A DNA stretch of 64,000 nucleotides from Flavobacterium branchiarum (GCF_030409845.1 NZ_JAUFQQ010000003.1:2418001-2482000), one strand, 5' to 3'; positions 1 to 8,492 are shown, counted from the first letter of the stretch. Notes: generated by a model from the letters alone, not told the origin. Program-made: numbers and translations.

Positions 1-1
1 A

Positions 2-475
2 AGTATTTGGGATATCAAAAAGAGAATCGGATATTTTTCGACTTCAATGACCGATTTATTTCAGAAAAAACACAGTTTGGAACATATGATTCTCTCCGGT
101 TTTTTTGATTCTATAGGCTTATATACTGAACCAACTTCATTGCAAAAACAAATTGTATCACAATGGTTAGAGGTAATTAAAATGAGCCATTTAAAGAATA
201 AAACATTTACACAACTCTCTATCGGTCAACAAAGAGTTGCATTAATAGTTAGAGCTGTTTTAAAACATCCTCCTTTGGTTATTTTAGATGAACCCGTAGA
301 AGGTCTTGATGATGAAAATGTCGCCTTGGTTATAGAACTAGTTAATCTTTTGGTTAAAGAAACTAATATGTCCATTTTATATGTTTCTCATCGCATTGAA
401 TCAGGCCTTACTCCTACTTCTATAATTGAACTAATTCCGTCACAAACAGGATCAGTCGGAAAAATCATAAGTTAG
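2..475 (+). CDS. ABC transporter ATP-binding protein, C-terminal part (5' end outside window)
   Basis: The frame is open from the window edge, so the start codon and Walker A lie upstream. What is visible is the second half of an ABC ATPase: a Q-loop-like stretch near the edge, the signature LSIGQQR (a variant of LSGGQ), Walker B LVILDEP, the D-loop EGLDD and the switch histidine in YVSHR. Such domains hydrolyse ATP to drive transport. The short spacing and the soluble ending resemble the second ATPase module of ModF/PhrA-like proteins, but substrate cannot be told from this piece. An alternative ATG at 47 would remove part of the conserved core, so the gene is treated as truncated by the window, not as a short protein. 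Confidence 0.85.
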   Translation, partial: SIWDIKKRIGYFSTSMTDLFQKKHSLEHMILSGFFDSIGLYTEPTSLQKQIVSQWLEVIKMSHLKNKTFTQLSIGQQRVALIVRAVLKHPPLVILDEPVEGLDDENVALVIELVNLLVKETNMSILYVSHRIESGLTPTSIIELIPSQTGSVGKIIS

Positions 476-564
476 AAATCATAATTACAAGCAAACGTTC
501 GTTAAATAAGAATCCATTAGGTGCAATTACTTCGACAATTCGCTTCCCTTGGGTAGTAAAAATT

Positions 565-722
565 GCATTTAACACATAGAGACATAGTTCCGATTGCTAT
601 CGGAATAGAATTCATAATCAAAAGGCGATTTAAGAAAAAGAGCTTTTTTTTACATAGCTTATGCGGTTTATCTTAAGTGAAACGTCTTTTTTAGGCTTTG
701 TAAACTATGTCTCTATCTGTTA
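565..722 (+). repeat. 158-bp interspersed element with terminal inverted repeats, copy A
   Basis: The element begins with AACACATAGAGACATAGTT (571-589) and ends with its inverted copy AACTATGTCTCTATCTGTT (703-721). A second copy lies at 3188-3349 in the opposite orientation, with the internal stretch around AAGTGAAACGTCTTTTTT also conserved. It has no coding capacity. It looks like a MITE-like or other palindromic dispersed repeat. The rest of the 476-781 gap shows nothing else that I recognise. Confidence 0.75.
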
Positions 723-781
723 AAAAAATCACACACAACGGATTAAGAATAATACATGCCTCAACAGAAAACAAATCACAG

Positions 782-1390
782 ATGAAATTCAAATACACCC
801 TATTACTACTATTACCATTATTAATAAGCTCTTGTGCTACCACGATTTCAACACCAAAAAAAGAATATCAATTAGCCAAACACAAACTCAAATCGCATTG
901 GAAACCAGATTCAGAAAAATGGTTGATGCAAAATGACACATTAATTGGCAATGGAGGCCCTATGATTTGGGCTACAATAGTATCTAAAAAACAGCTTCCT
1001 AAAAATTATGAAATAACTTTTAAAGCAAATATGACAAAAGAGTCCCTGTTTGAAATAATGCTAAATTTAGATCATGAAAAATACATCCGAACCTATCTGT
1101 ATCAAATAAATCAGAATATAATTATTGGCAGAGGTAAATACGTCGAAAACAGCAACAAATACGGTGACCGAGGTGGGCCAACTTTATTTTCTAAGCCAAT
1201 GAAACTAGAAAACAACCATTGGTATTCGATAAAAATTAGAGTATTAAACAATCAATTGTCCTTTTCTGTAGATGATGATACGACATTAGAATGTTCAATC
1301 GAAAAAAGTAACTTAAGCCAACACGGTAAACTAGGATTTATAACCAATGGAGAAGTAAAAATAACAGACTTAATTATAAAAAGTATTTAA
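782..1390 (+). CDS. Lipoprotein with DUF1080/LamG-like (concanavalin-like) domain
   Basis: This encodes a 202-residue exported lipoprotein. The start at 782 is chosen because it gives a clean signal peptide, MKFKYTLLLLLPLLISSCAT, with lipobox ISSC; an in-frame ATG at 707 lies inside the terminal repeat of the upstream element and would bury the signal sequence. The mature part has alternating beta-strand character, a KPMKLENNHWYSIKIRV-type strand and NQLSFSVDD, the pattern of DUF1080/3-keto-glucoside hydrolase-like jelly rolls that bind or process sugars. No catalytic residue is assigned. It stands alone, converging with the sulP gene across a shared terminator. Confidence 0.7.
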   Translation: MKFKYTLLLLLPLLISSCATTISTPKKEYQLAKHKLKSHWKPDSEKWLMQNDTLIGNGGPMIWATIVSKKQLPKNYEITFKANMTKESLFEIMLNLDHEKYIRTYLYQINQNIIIGRGKYVENSNKYGDRGGPTLFSKPMKLENNHWYSIKIRVLNNQLSFSVDDDTTLECSIEKSNLSQHGKLGFITNGEVKITDLIIKSI

Positions 1391-1393
1391 ACC

Positions 1394-1437
1394 AAAATAG
1401 GAAATCTCGAAACAATGAGATTCCTATTTTTATTTTT
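1394..1437. terminator. Bidirectional intrinsic terminator between lipoprotein gene and sulP
   Basis: The stem AAAATAGGAAATCTCG / TGAGATTCCTATTTT (one bulged base) is followed by a T-rich run on the plus strand and preceded by A residues, so it can serve both convergent genes. Confidence 0.75.
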
Positions 1438-1467
1438 TAAGTACTGCAAAAAAATCATTTCTAATCT

Positions 1468-2994
1468 TTAATCAGTAGCAATTTTATAAGTAGGATCATC
1501 AACGATGTCAACAATAATAGCAGCGTTTTTAAGCAGTAACCTGCAGTCTTCGCTTAAATGATACAAACGAACCTTTTTATTTACTTTAGCATAGCGCTCA
1601 GTAATTTTATTTACTGCATCAATAGCGCTCATATCAACGATTTTACTTTCTTTAAAATCTATAATTACTTCATTAGGATCTTCGTTAACATCAAATTTCT
1701 CCATAAAAGCCATTGTAGATCCAAAAAAGAGAGGGCCGAATATCTCATAATGTTTTACTCCATTATCATCAATATATTTACGAGCACGAATACGTTTGGC
1801 ACTTTCCCAAGCAAAAACTAAAGCCGAAATAATAACTCCTATTAAAACTGCCAAAGCCAAATTATGTAAAAAAATAGTAATTACAGCAACCACAATTCCA
1901 ACAAAAATATCATGCTTAGGCATTTTATTAATGATTCGGAAACTCGCCCATTCAAATGTGCCAATTGCAACCATAAACATAACTCCTACCAAGGCTGCCA
2001 TAGGTAATTTCTCAATTACAGGAGCACCAAATAAGATAATAGCAAGTATCGTTAGCGAAGCAATAATTCCAGACAAACGCGCTCTAGAACCAGCCGAAAT
2101 ATTAACCAATGTTTGTGCAATCATAGGACAACCACCCATCCCAGAGAAAAAACCATTTACAATATTAGCACTTCCTTGAGCAATGCACTCCCGATTTCCA
2201 TTTCCTTTAGTTCCAGTCAATTCATCAACTAGATTTAACGTTAGCAAACCTTCGGTCAAACCAACCGATGCCATGATTAAAGAGTAGGGAAAAATCAATT
2301 GTAATGTTTCAAGATTAAAATTAATATTAGGCAGATGAAAAGAAGGAAAACCACCGCTTATAGAAGCAATATCAGCCACTGTTTTCGTTTCAATTCCAAA
2401 ACCAAGAACCAATCCAAAAACAACAATAATTGCTACTAACGAAGCAGGAACAGCCTTAGTGATTCTAGGAAACAAGATTACAATTGCAATAGTCAAAGCA
2501 ACTAATCCCAACATAATAAACATTGGACTTCCCGATAGCCAAACAGACTCCCCATTAACCTCTGTTTTAAATTGTTTCAATTGCGACATAAAAATCACAA
2601 CAGCCAAACCATTTACAAAACCATACATTACAGGCTGCGGAACCAACCGAATAAATTTTCCCCACTTAAATAATCCTACCAAAATTTGTAAAACACCGGC
2701 CAAAGCCACAGCAGCAAAAACATATTCCAAGCCGTGCGATTTCATCAAAGCAATTAATACAATTACTGTTGCTCCTGCTCCACCCGAAACCATTCCGGGA
2801 CGACCACCAAAAACAGCCGTAATCAATCCCATGATAAATGCAGCATACAAACCAACCAATGGAGGAAAACCAGCTAAAATAGCAAACGATAGCGATTCGG
2901 GAATCATAGTCATAGCCACAGTCAAACCAGCTAAGATTTCTGTTTTATAATCTACTTTTTGTCTAAAGTCAAATAAGTTAAAATACTGCTTCAT
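1468..2994 (-). CDS. SulP family anion permease with STAS domain
   Basis: This 508-residue inner-membrane protein has the SulP layout: about 10-12 hydrophobic segments from residue 15 to 400, then a cytoplasmic C-terminal STAS domain (about residues 410-505, including IIDFKESKIVDMSAIDA). The N-terminal signature AGLTVAMTMIPESLSFAILAG and the later GMGGCPMIAQTLVNI stretch are typical. SulP members import sulfate, bicarbonate or related anions, usually with Na+ or H+; the substrate here cannot be read from sequence. Length is normal for the short bacterial branch. It is monocistronic, bracketed by inverted copies of a 160-bp repeat. A possible -7 element on the minus strand lies about 90 bases upstream. 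Confidence 0.9.
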   Translation of the reverse strand: MKQYFNLFDFRQKVDYKTEILAGLTVAMTMIPESLSFAILAGFPPLVGLYAAFIMGLITAVFGGRPGMVSGGAGATVIVLIALMKSHGLEYVFAAVALAGVLQILVGLFKWGKFIRLVPQPVMYGFVNGLAVVIFMSQLKQFKTEVNGESVWLSGSPMFIMLGLVALTIAIVILFPRITKAVPASLVAIIVVFGLVLGFGIETKTVADIASISGGFPSFHLPNINFNLETLQLIFPYSLIMASVGLTEGLLTLNLVDELTGTKGNGNRECIAQGSANIVNGFFSGMGGCPMIAQTLVNISAGSRARLSGIIASLTILAIILFGAPVIEKLPMAALVGVMFMVAIGTFEWASFRIINKMPKHDIFVGIVVAVITIFLHNLALAVLIGVIISALVFAWESAKRIRARKYIDDNGVKHYEIFGPLFFGSTMAFMEKFDVNEDPNEVIIDFKESKIVDMSAIDAVNKITERYAKVNKKVRLYHLSEDCRLLLKNAAIIVDIVDDPTYKIATD

Positions 2995-3083
2995 TATTTA
3001 AATGTAAGTGGGTGAAATTAAAAACTAATAAAAAGTCATTTCCTCATCTGTAATAAATGTTCACCCATAATTATTAGTGCTAC

Positions 3084-3091
3084 AAAAGTAA
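3084..3091 (-). promoter_or_regulatory. Possible sulP promoter -7 element
   Basis: On the minus strand this reads TACTTTTG, a perfect match to TAnnTTTG. No clear -33 TTTG is found at the usual distance. It would give a leader of about 85 bases containing complementary arms GGGTGAA (3009-3015) and TTCACCC (3061-3067). Confidence 0.4.
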
Positions 3092-3187
3092 CTAATTTGA
3101 AATGCACATCAATACATAATCAACATTACAGCTCCTATAAAATCAATGAATCATTAACGAGACAAACCAGTTAGATATAATTATTTT

Positions 3188-3349
3188 CACACATAGAAAC
3201 ATAGTTTAACAAAACTCAAAAAAGACGTTTCACTTAGGATAAACCACATAAGCTATGCGAAAAAAAATATTTTTTCTAAAAGCAACCTTTGATTATTAAC
3301 TTTATTCCAAAAGATTACTATCAGAACTATGTCTCTATGTGTTAAATGC
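3188..3349 (-). repeat. 160-bp interspersed element with terminal inverted repeats, copy B
   Basis: Read on the minus strand this matches copy A at 565-722: both start GCATTTAACACATAGAGACATAG (first 20 identical) and share AAGTGAAACGTCTTTTTT and the terminal inverted repeat. The two copies face each other around the lipoprotein and sulP genes. It occupies most of the 2995-3497 gap. Confidence 0.75.
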
Positions 3350-3464
3350 TTTTTTTACAACCCGAGCAGTAATTAAACCAAACATCTTAAATATAATAAT
3401 CTATGTTACTAGTTAGCACATTTATTATTATTCCCAAAACAAAGAAAAATCAATTTTTAAACAT

Positions 3465-3493
3465 AAAAAAAGTCCCAAATATTGGGACTTTAT
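3465..3493 (-). terminator. Intrinsic terminator of the rluD operon
   Basis: The stem AAAGTCCCAA / TTGGGACTTT has a short loop and a T-run on the minus strand, placed directly after the rluD stop. Confidence 0.85.
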
Positions 3494-3497
3494 ATTT

Positions 3498-4544
3498 TTA
3501 ACTCACGTCTTCATCAGTATTGTGCGATTTAGAGTAATTCCTCCATTTTTCGATACAATCCTTAAAATCATCAGGTAAATCAGTATCAAAACGCATCATT
3601 TCACCAGTAGTAGGATGAACAAAACCTAAAGTTTTAGCATGCAATGCCTGTCTAGGTAAAGCTTTAAAACAATTATCAATAAACTGTTTGTATTTTGTAA
3701 ACGTAGTTCCTTTTAAAATCAAGTGACCACCATAACGCTCATCATTAAAAAGCGGATGCCCAATATGTTTCATATGCGCACGAATCTGGTGTGTTCTACC
3801 CGTTTCAAGCTGACAAGAAATTAAAGTAACATAACCAAAACGCTCTAAAACTTTATAATGCGTTACAGCAGGTTTACCAATCTCAGGATCAGCAAAAACA
3901 GCCATTTGCATCCTGTCTTTCAAATGTCTGGCAAGATTTCCTTCAATAGTTCCTTTCTCCTCAACAACATTACCCCAAACCAAAGCAATATATTCTCTTT
4001 CAGAAGTTTTAGCTTCAAATTGTTTAGCAAGATGCGTCATAGCAGCTTCCGTTTTGGCAATAACCAAAAGTCCCGAAGTATCCTTATCAATTCTATGAAC
4101 CAATCCCGGACGCTCGCTACTATTCATTGGCAGGTTATCAAAATGATGCGCCAAAGCATGAACCAAAGTCCCAGTATAATTACCGTGACCAGGATGTACA
4201 ACCATTCCAGGCTCTTTATTGATTAACAACAAAGCATCATCTTCGTATACAATGTTTAACGGAATATCTTCTGGAATAATATGATTTTCATACGGAGGAT
4301 GAGTTAACATCACCGTTACAACATCAAATGCTTTTACTTTGTAATTTGACTTTACAATAACGTCATTTACAAAGATGTTACCCTCTGTTGCAGCATTCTG
4401 AATTTTATTTCTTGTTGCATTTTGTATTAAGCCCATTAAATATTTGTCGATTCGCAAAGGGGATTGCCCCTTAGGAACTTCAAATCTAAAATGCTCATAC
4501 AACTCTTCTTCTAAATCTAAACTATCGGTATTATTATTGTTCAT
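3498..4544 (-). CDS. rluD: RluD-like 23S rRNA pseudouridine synthase (RluA family)
   Basis: This 348-residue cytoplasmic enzyme isomerises uridines to pseudouridine in rRNA. An N-terminal S4 RNA-binding domain (about residues 28-80, LRIDKYL...GNIFVND) precedes the RluA catalytic domain. Motif HRIDKDTSGLL at 150-160 carries the expected catalytic aspartate (Asp153 by analogy with HRLD in RluA/RluD), and LETGRTHQIRAHM is the conserved later motif. RluD is preferred over RluC because of the S4 domain and overall similarity, but the target sites are not provable from sequence. It overlaps the upstream PASTA gene by 11 bases, so the two are translationally linked. Confidence 0.88.
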   Translation of the reverse strand: MNNNNTDSLDLEEELYEHFRFEVPKGQSPLRIDKYLMGLIQNATRNKIQNAATEGNIFVNDVIVKSNYKVKAFDVVTVMLTHPPYENHIIPEDIPLNIVYEDDALLLINKEPGMVVHPGHGNYTGTLVHALAHHFDNLPMNSSERPGLVHRIDKDTSGLLVIAKTEAAMTHLAKQFEAKTSEREYIALVWGNVVEEKGTIEGNLARHLKDRMQMAVFADPEIGKPAVTHYKVLERFGYVTLISCQLETGRTHQIRAHMKHIGHPLFNDERYGGHLILKGTTFTKYKQFIDNCFKALPRQALHAKTLGFVHPTTGEMMRFDTDLPDDFKDCIEKWRNYSKSHNTDEDVS

Positions 4545-5157
4545 TTGGTGTATTTTCGTCTCCAGGTACTGCTAAAGAATCTGCTGGTTGACTTTCATCT
4601 AAATAACTTGCTTTTCCATCGCCTAAAACCAAATCAATTTTTGATGATTTCAGTACGCGATCTCCCACTTTTAAATTTCTTCCTTTGTAACGCATCTCCA
4701 AAACCATGTCTTTTCCAAGGTTCGGAATATACGTAATTGTTCCCTCTTGAAGTCCTAATGCCTTTAAGGTTGGCACAGCTTCACGGTACGTTTTCTCAAT
4801 CAAATCAGGAATACGAACTGATGAAAAACCAGAAGAATTTATTTTAATATAAATCTTTCTTCCCACTTTTACTTTCGTTCCCGGCAAAGGATCTTGCTCA
4901 ACAACACTGTATTTAGGGAAATCACTTTTATAATCTACACTATCCAAAAGTACGTAATCTAAATCAAGACCATCCAATTTTGCCTCAACTTGCTCTTCCG
5001 TCAATTTTTTCAAATCAGGTACTTCAATTTCATGTCCATGATCAGTTGTAAATGTTAACCAATGCATAAACAAATACCCCAAAACTGCAATAATTGCAAT
5101 AGCAATTAGTATTTGCGTAAAAAAAACTCGACTAGTTAGATACTTACGTAAACTCAT
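4534..5157 (-). CDS. Membrane-anchored PASTA domain protein
   Basis: The 207-residue protein has a short basic N-terminus, one transmembrane helix (about residues 13-32) and two PASTA repeats outside the membrane (about 43-110 and 112-180), each with the VPDL/IPDL opening and a P-G-turn such as DPLPGTKVKVGRKI. PASTA domains bind muropeptides or beta-lactams in Ser/Thr kinases and penicillin-binding proteins; here no kinase or transpeptidase is attached. It is the first gene of a two-gene operon with rluD and is divergent from ddl, the D-Ala-D-Ala ligase, which fits a peptidoglycan link (inference). Bacteroidota commonly carry this stand-alone form beside rluD and ddl. Confidence 0.85.
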   Translation of the reverse strand: MSLRKYLTSRVFFTQILIAIAIIAVLGYLFMHWLTFTTDHGHEIEVPDLKKLTEEQVEAKLDGLDLDYVLLDSVDYKSDFPKYSVVEQDPLPGTKVKVGRKIYIKINSSGFSSVRIPDLIEKTYREAVPTLKALGLQEGTITYIPNLGKDMVLEMRYKGRNLKVGDRVLKSSKIDLVLGDGKASYLDESQPADSLAVPGDENTPNEQ

Positions 5158-5285
5158 AAATTTATTTTTATTTGTGGCAAAGATAAAGATTTCGTTTCAA
5201 AAAAAATGATAATTTTGTTTAATACAAGAAAGCAACCTGATAGTCATCCTTATATCACTCCTAGTAGGGTCAAAGAATGATTTTA

Positions 5286-5363
5286 GGAGCTATTTCCCGC
5301 TATTCGCTATATCTTTTTTATGTAAAAAAAACATAAAAAAGGATGTCGCTACTATCGGGGCTA
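5286..5363. repeat. Palindromic dispersed repeat (CGCTATTCGCTATATC family), copy 1
   Basis: An outer imperfect inverted repeat (CCCGCTATTCGCTATATC against the complement of GATGTCGCTACTATCGGGG) encloses a perfect inner stem TTTTTTATGT / ACATAAAAAA. A second copy lies at 35957-36035. It sits in the divergent PASTA/ddl intergenic region; no function is assigned. Confidence 0.7.
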
Positions 5364-5447
5364 AAAAACAAACTGTTTTCATAACAACATACAAATCAAG
5401 AAATAAAAGAAAGCTACCTAGCTTGCAACAGCATAAAAAAGAAAAAC

Positions 5448-6419
5448 ATGAAAAACATTGCCATTATCATGGGAGGATATTCTAGCGAATATCAAATATC
5501 ACTAATCAGCGGAAACGTAGTATACCAATACCTAGATAAAACCAAATACAACGGTTTCCGAATTCATATTTTCAAAGAAAAATGGGTTTACGTAGATGAA
5601 AAAGATGCCGAATTCCCAATCGATAAAAATGATTTTTCGGTAACAGTAAACGGAAACAAAATCACATTCGATTGCGTATTCAATGCTATTCACGGAACAC
5701 CAGGCGAAGACGGATTAATGCAAGCTTACTTTGAGTTATTAAGCTTACCACAAACATCATGCGATTATTACCAAGCAGCGCTTACATTCAACAAGCGTGA
5801 TTTACTATCTGTTTTAAAACCATACGGAATAAAAACTGCTATTTCTTACTATCTAAACAAAGGTGATATTATCAATACAGACGAAATAGTGAAGAAAGTA
5901 GGTTTACCATGTTTTGTAAAACCAAATAAAGCAGGATCAAGCTTCGGAATTTCAAAAGTAAAAACTGCAGCCGAACTTCCTATTGCAATCGAAGTTGCTT
6001 ATAAAGAAGATAACGAAATCATCATCGAAAGCTTCCTTGACGGAACAGAGGTTTCTGTTGGAGTAATTAACTACCAAGGAAAAGTTATCGTATTACCAAT
6101 CACAGAAATAGTTTCAGACAATGATTTCTTTGATTACGAAGCTAAATACGAAGGAAAATCACAAGAAATTACACCGGCAAGAATCTCAGATGAGTTAACG
6201 CAAAAAGTGAGTGAAGTTGCAAAACGTGCTTACGAAGTCTTAAAAATGAAAGGATTCTCAAGAAGCGAATTCATCATCGTAGACAACGAACCGTATATGC
6301 TAGAAATGAATACTATTCCTGGTTTAACAACAGAAAGTTTGATTCCGCAACAAGCAAAAGCAGCTGGAATCACATTAGAAGATTTGTTTACAAATTCAAT
6401 TGAGTTGGCTTTAGCGTAG
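5448..6419 (+). CDS. ddl: D-alanine--D-alanine ligase
   Basis: This 323-residue ATP-grasp enzyme joins two D-alanines for peptidoglycan synthesis in the cytoplasm. Visible signatures are the N-terminal IIMGGYSSEYQISLISG loop, HGTPGEDG near residue 85 (substrate-binding HGxxGEDG), CFVKPNKAGSSFGISKV (ATP-grasp lysine and glycine loop) and the C-terminal metal/ligand motif MLEMNTIPGLT. Length is normal for Ddl. It is divergent from the PASTA/rluD pair and followed by a terminator, so it appears monocistronic. Confidence 0.95.
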   Translation: MKNIAIIMGGYSSEYQISLISGNVVYQYLDKTKYNGFRIHIFKEKWVYVDEKDAEFPIDKNDFSVTVNGNKITFDCVFNAIHGTPGEDGLMQAYFELLSLPQTSCDYYQAALTFNKRDLLSVLKPYGIKTAISYYLNKGDIINTDEIVKKVGLPCFVKPNKAGSSFGISKVKTAAELPIAIEVAYKEDNEIIIESFLDGTEVSVGVINYQGKVIVLPITEIVSDNDFFDYEAKYEGKSQEITPARISDELTQKVSEVAKRAYEVLKMKGFSRSEFIIVDNEPYMLEMNTIPGLTTESLIPQQAKAAGITLEDLFTNSIELALA

Positions 6420-6444
6420 CCAAAAAAGATTCTAAATAACTAAG

Positions 6445-6490
6445 GTTCTGAGATACTAAGATAAAAAACTTAGCACTCAGAATCTTTTTC
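6445..6490 (+). terminator. Intrinsic terminator of ddl
   Basis: An imperfect stem GTTCTGAGATACTAAG / CTTAGCACTCAGAATC around an A-rich loop is followed by TTTTT. Confidence 0.65.
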
Positions 6491-6561
6491 AGATAATATT
6501 GCCATTCAGAAGAACAAGGAATCACACAATAAACACGGCATCAAAAAATAAACTTCCATTT

Positions 6562-7170
6562 ATGTTAATTAACTTAGGTCGTAAGATAAAAACACTACAG
6601 ACAGGAATAATTAAAAATTCATCATGCCCAAATTGCAGTCACAAAAACGGTTTGAATTTTTCAATTTATGGTGGCTATGTAAATATTATTATTGTACCAA
6701 CATTCCCTATAAGACGTACAATAATTGTAGAATGTAACAATTGTAAAAAGACATATAAACTAGGTGAATTACCTGCTAAAATTAAAGACAACTTTAAGGA
6801 ACAATATAAAAAGAATCCAGTAAAAACCCCAATATGGCAATACTCAGGTTCTTTTATATTAATCGCTATACTGTCATTTGCCATTTACACAGGCATTCAA
6901 GCTAAAAAATTAGAAAAGGAATATATACAAAACCCTCTAATTGGTGATGTTTATCTTCTAAATAACGATGGGCATTATACTACCTTAAAAGTTAAATCAG
7001 TTTTAAACGACAATGTTACCATATACATTAATGATATGGAAGTGAGTAATTATTCGGGAATTGATAAAATTAATGTTGATGAAAATTATAATCAAATACA
7101 GTCCTTTACAAAACAAAATCTAAAAGAGCTGTTTGATAAAAATGTCATATATCAAATAAATCGTGATTAA
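6562..7170 (+). CDS. Zinc-ribbon single-pass membrane protein (paralogue of 7857-8468)
   Basis: The 202-residue product has an N-terminal zinc ribbon (Cys22-x2-Cys25 and Cys58-x2-Cys61, the second knuckle in ECNNCKKTYKL), one transmembrane helix at about 93-112, and a C-terminal domain with IQNPLIGDVYLL and KVKSVLNDNVTIYINDMEV. The ATG at 6562 is chosen over an in-frame TTG at 6499 because the paralogue starts at the matching point. The C-terminal part looks like a soluble beta-rich domain outside or inside the membrane; topology is uncertain. I do not recognise a named function. A related gene lies on the other side of coaD. Confidence 0.7.
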   Translation: MLINLGRKIKTLQTGIIKNSSCPNCSHKNGLNFSIYGGYVNIIIVPTFPIRRTIIVECNNCKKTYKLGELPAKIKDNFKEQYKKNPVKTPIWQYSGSFILIAILSFAIYTGIQAKKLEKEYIQNPLIGDVYLLNNDGHYTTLKVKSVLNDNVTIYINDMEVSNYSGIDKINVDENYNQIQSFTKQNLKELFDKNVIYQINRD

Positions 7171-7281
7171 ACAATTTCTATCTAAATTAAAGAGATATTT
7201 TACAAAACCTCAGAACCATTTAAGATAAGTCATAACTTAGCAACTTAGTCACTCTGAACCTCTGAACCTTAAAAAAAAGAA

Positions 7282-7740
7282 ATGAGAAAAGCCATATTCC
7301 CGGGATCATTCGATCCAATTACACTTGGACACGAAGATATTATCAAACGAGGGATTTCTTTATTTGATGAAGTCATAGTTGCAATAGGTGTAAATGCAGA
7401 AAAAAAATACATGTTTTCACTCGAAGAAAGAAAGCGTTTTATAGAAGAAACATTTAAAGACGAGCCCAAAGTAACTGTTATTACTTATGAAGGACTTACT
7501 ATAGATTTAGCCAAAAAACAAAAAGCGCATTTTATTTTAAGAGGTCTGCGCAATCCTGCCGATTTCGAATTCGAAAAAGCAATTGCACATACCAACAGAA
7601 AACTTTCTAAAATAGAAACCGTGTTTTTATTAACCGCAGCAAGTACATCATATATCAGTTCAAGCATCGTTCGCGATGTATTACGAAACGGTGGTGAATA
7701 CGAAATGCTAGTTCCAGATGCAGTTAGGGTACAGAAGTAA
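7282..7740 (+). CDS. coaD: Phosphopantetheine adenylyltransferase
   Basis: This 152-residue enzyme transfers AMP from ATP to 4'-phosphopantetheine, the penultimate step of coenzyme A synthesis. The nucleotidyltransferase motif GSFDPITLGH is at residues 8-17, RGLRNPADFEFE in the middle, and the second ATP motif SYISSSIVRD near residue 127. Length is usual for CoaD. It lies between two paralogous zinc-ribbon membrane proteins that have no evident role in CoA synthesis. Confidence 0.96.
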   Translation: MRKAIFPGSFDPITLGHEDIIKRGISLFDEVIVAIGVNAEKKYMFSLEERKRFIEETFKDEPKVTVITYEGLTIDLAKKQKAHFILRGLRNPADFEFEKAIAHTNRKLSKIETVFLLTAASTSYISSSIVRDVLRNGGEYEMLVPDAVRVQK

Positions 7741-7760
7741 TACTGTTTTAAAACATATAT

Positions 7761-7790
7761 TTGCAAAACGTAGGATTTAACTATATTTTT
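7761..7790 (+). promoter_or_regulatory. Putative promoter of the second zinc-ribbon gene
   Basis: The sequence TTGC--AACGTAG--TTAAC-TATATTTT matches, almost base for base, the promoter-like stretch before the PhnA-like gene at 8493-8523. It gives a -33 TTG and a -7 TATATTTT about 18 bases apart. An overlapping TATATTTG at 7756-7763 is a perfect -7 consensus, so the exact start is unclear. Confidence 0.45.
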
Positions 7791-7793
7791 ACA

Positions 7794-7830
7794 AAAGCAC
7801 TATTTAAATTAAATAGTGCTTTTTTTTTTA
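7794..7830 (+). terminator. Intrinsic terminator after coaD
   Basis: The stem AAAGCACTATTT / AAATAGTGCTTT is followed by a run of nine T. It lies downstream of the putative promoter of the next gene, so it would also sit in that gene's leader. Confidence 0.85.
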
Positions 7831-7856
7831 TAAACCAAAACCAAAAAAATCAGAAG

Positions 7857-8468
7857 ATGCTCTTTTATTACGGAACTAAAGCTAGTACTTTAAAAAAAGG
7901 ACAAATCATAAATGTAGATTGTCCAATTTGTGAATCAAATGTCTCAATGATGTACAGCGTATTTGGAAAATATGCCCATCTATACTTAATTCCCTTTTTT
8001 CCAATTAAAAAAATGACTTATACAGAATGTAATTCTTGTAAAAAAACATTTGAAAAATTTGAATTACCCTCAAATATCCAAACAAAACTAGAAAGAGAAA
8101 ACGAAAAAGACAGAGTAAGCAATCCTATATGGATGTTTTCGGGATTATTCATTATTGCAATAATAGCTTCATATGGCTTTTATTCATCTTATGAAACCGA
8201 TGCAAACAGTGAAAAATACATTAAAAACCCTAAAATAGGCGATATCTATTATGTAAAATCATCAGAAGGGTTCTTTTCTACAATGAAGGTAAATACTGTT
8301 TCTAAAGACAGCATTAGTGCTCTGATTAATGAAATGGAAATTGATAAAAAAACAAACATGGATGAAATAGATAAAGATCAAAATTATAAAGACGCCTATA
8401 GCTTTTCTAAAAAAGACATACTAAAGCTTTATAATGAAGAGAATATATACGAAGTAAAAAGAAATTAA
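7857..8468 (+). CDS. Zinc-ribbon single-pass membrane protein (paralogue of 6562-7170)
   Basis: The 203-residue product shares the whole layout of the gene before coaD: a zinc ribbon with CPIC near residue 22 and CNSCKKTF near residue 60, the linker YLIPFFPIKKMTYTEC, one transmembrane helix near residue 98-116, then YIKNPKIGDIYYVKSSEG and a C-terminal domain ending in a related sequence. The ATG at 7857 gives the best match with its paralogue; a TTG in the same frame at 7761 is within the promoter. No known function is recognised. The paralogues are clearly diverged, so the duplication is not recent. Confidence 0.72.
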   Translation: MLFYYGTKASTLKKGQIINVDCPICESNVSMMYSVFGKYAHLYLIPFFPIKKMTYTECNSCKKTFEKFELPSNIQTKLERENEKDRVSNPIWMFSGLFIIAIIASYGFYSSYETDANSEKYIKNPKIGDIYYVKSSEGFFSTMKVNTVSKDSISALINEMEIDKKTNMDEIDKDQNYKDAYSFSKKDILKLYNEENIYEVKRN

Positions 8469-8492
8469 TAATTTTAATTCCTAAGCATAAAC

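Noticed and set aside
707..781. Extended N-terminus for the first lipoprotein
   Set aside because: The upstream ATG lies in the terminal repeat of the mobile-like element and would put the signal peptide inside the protein.
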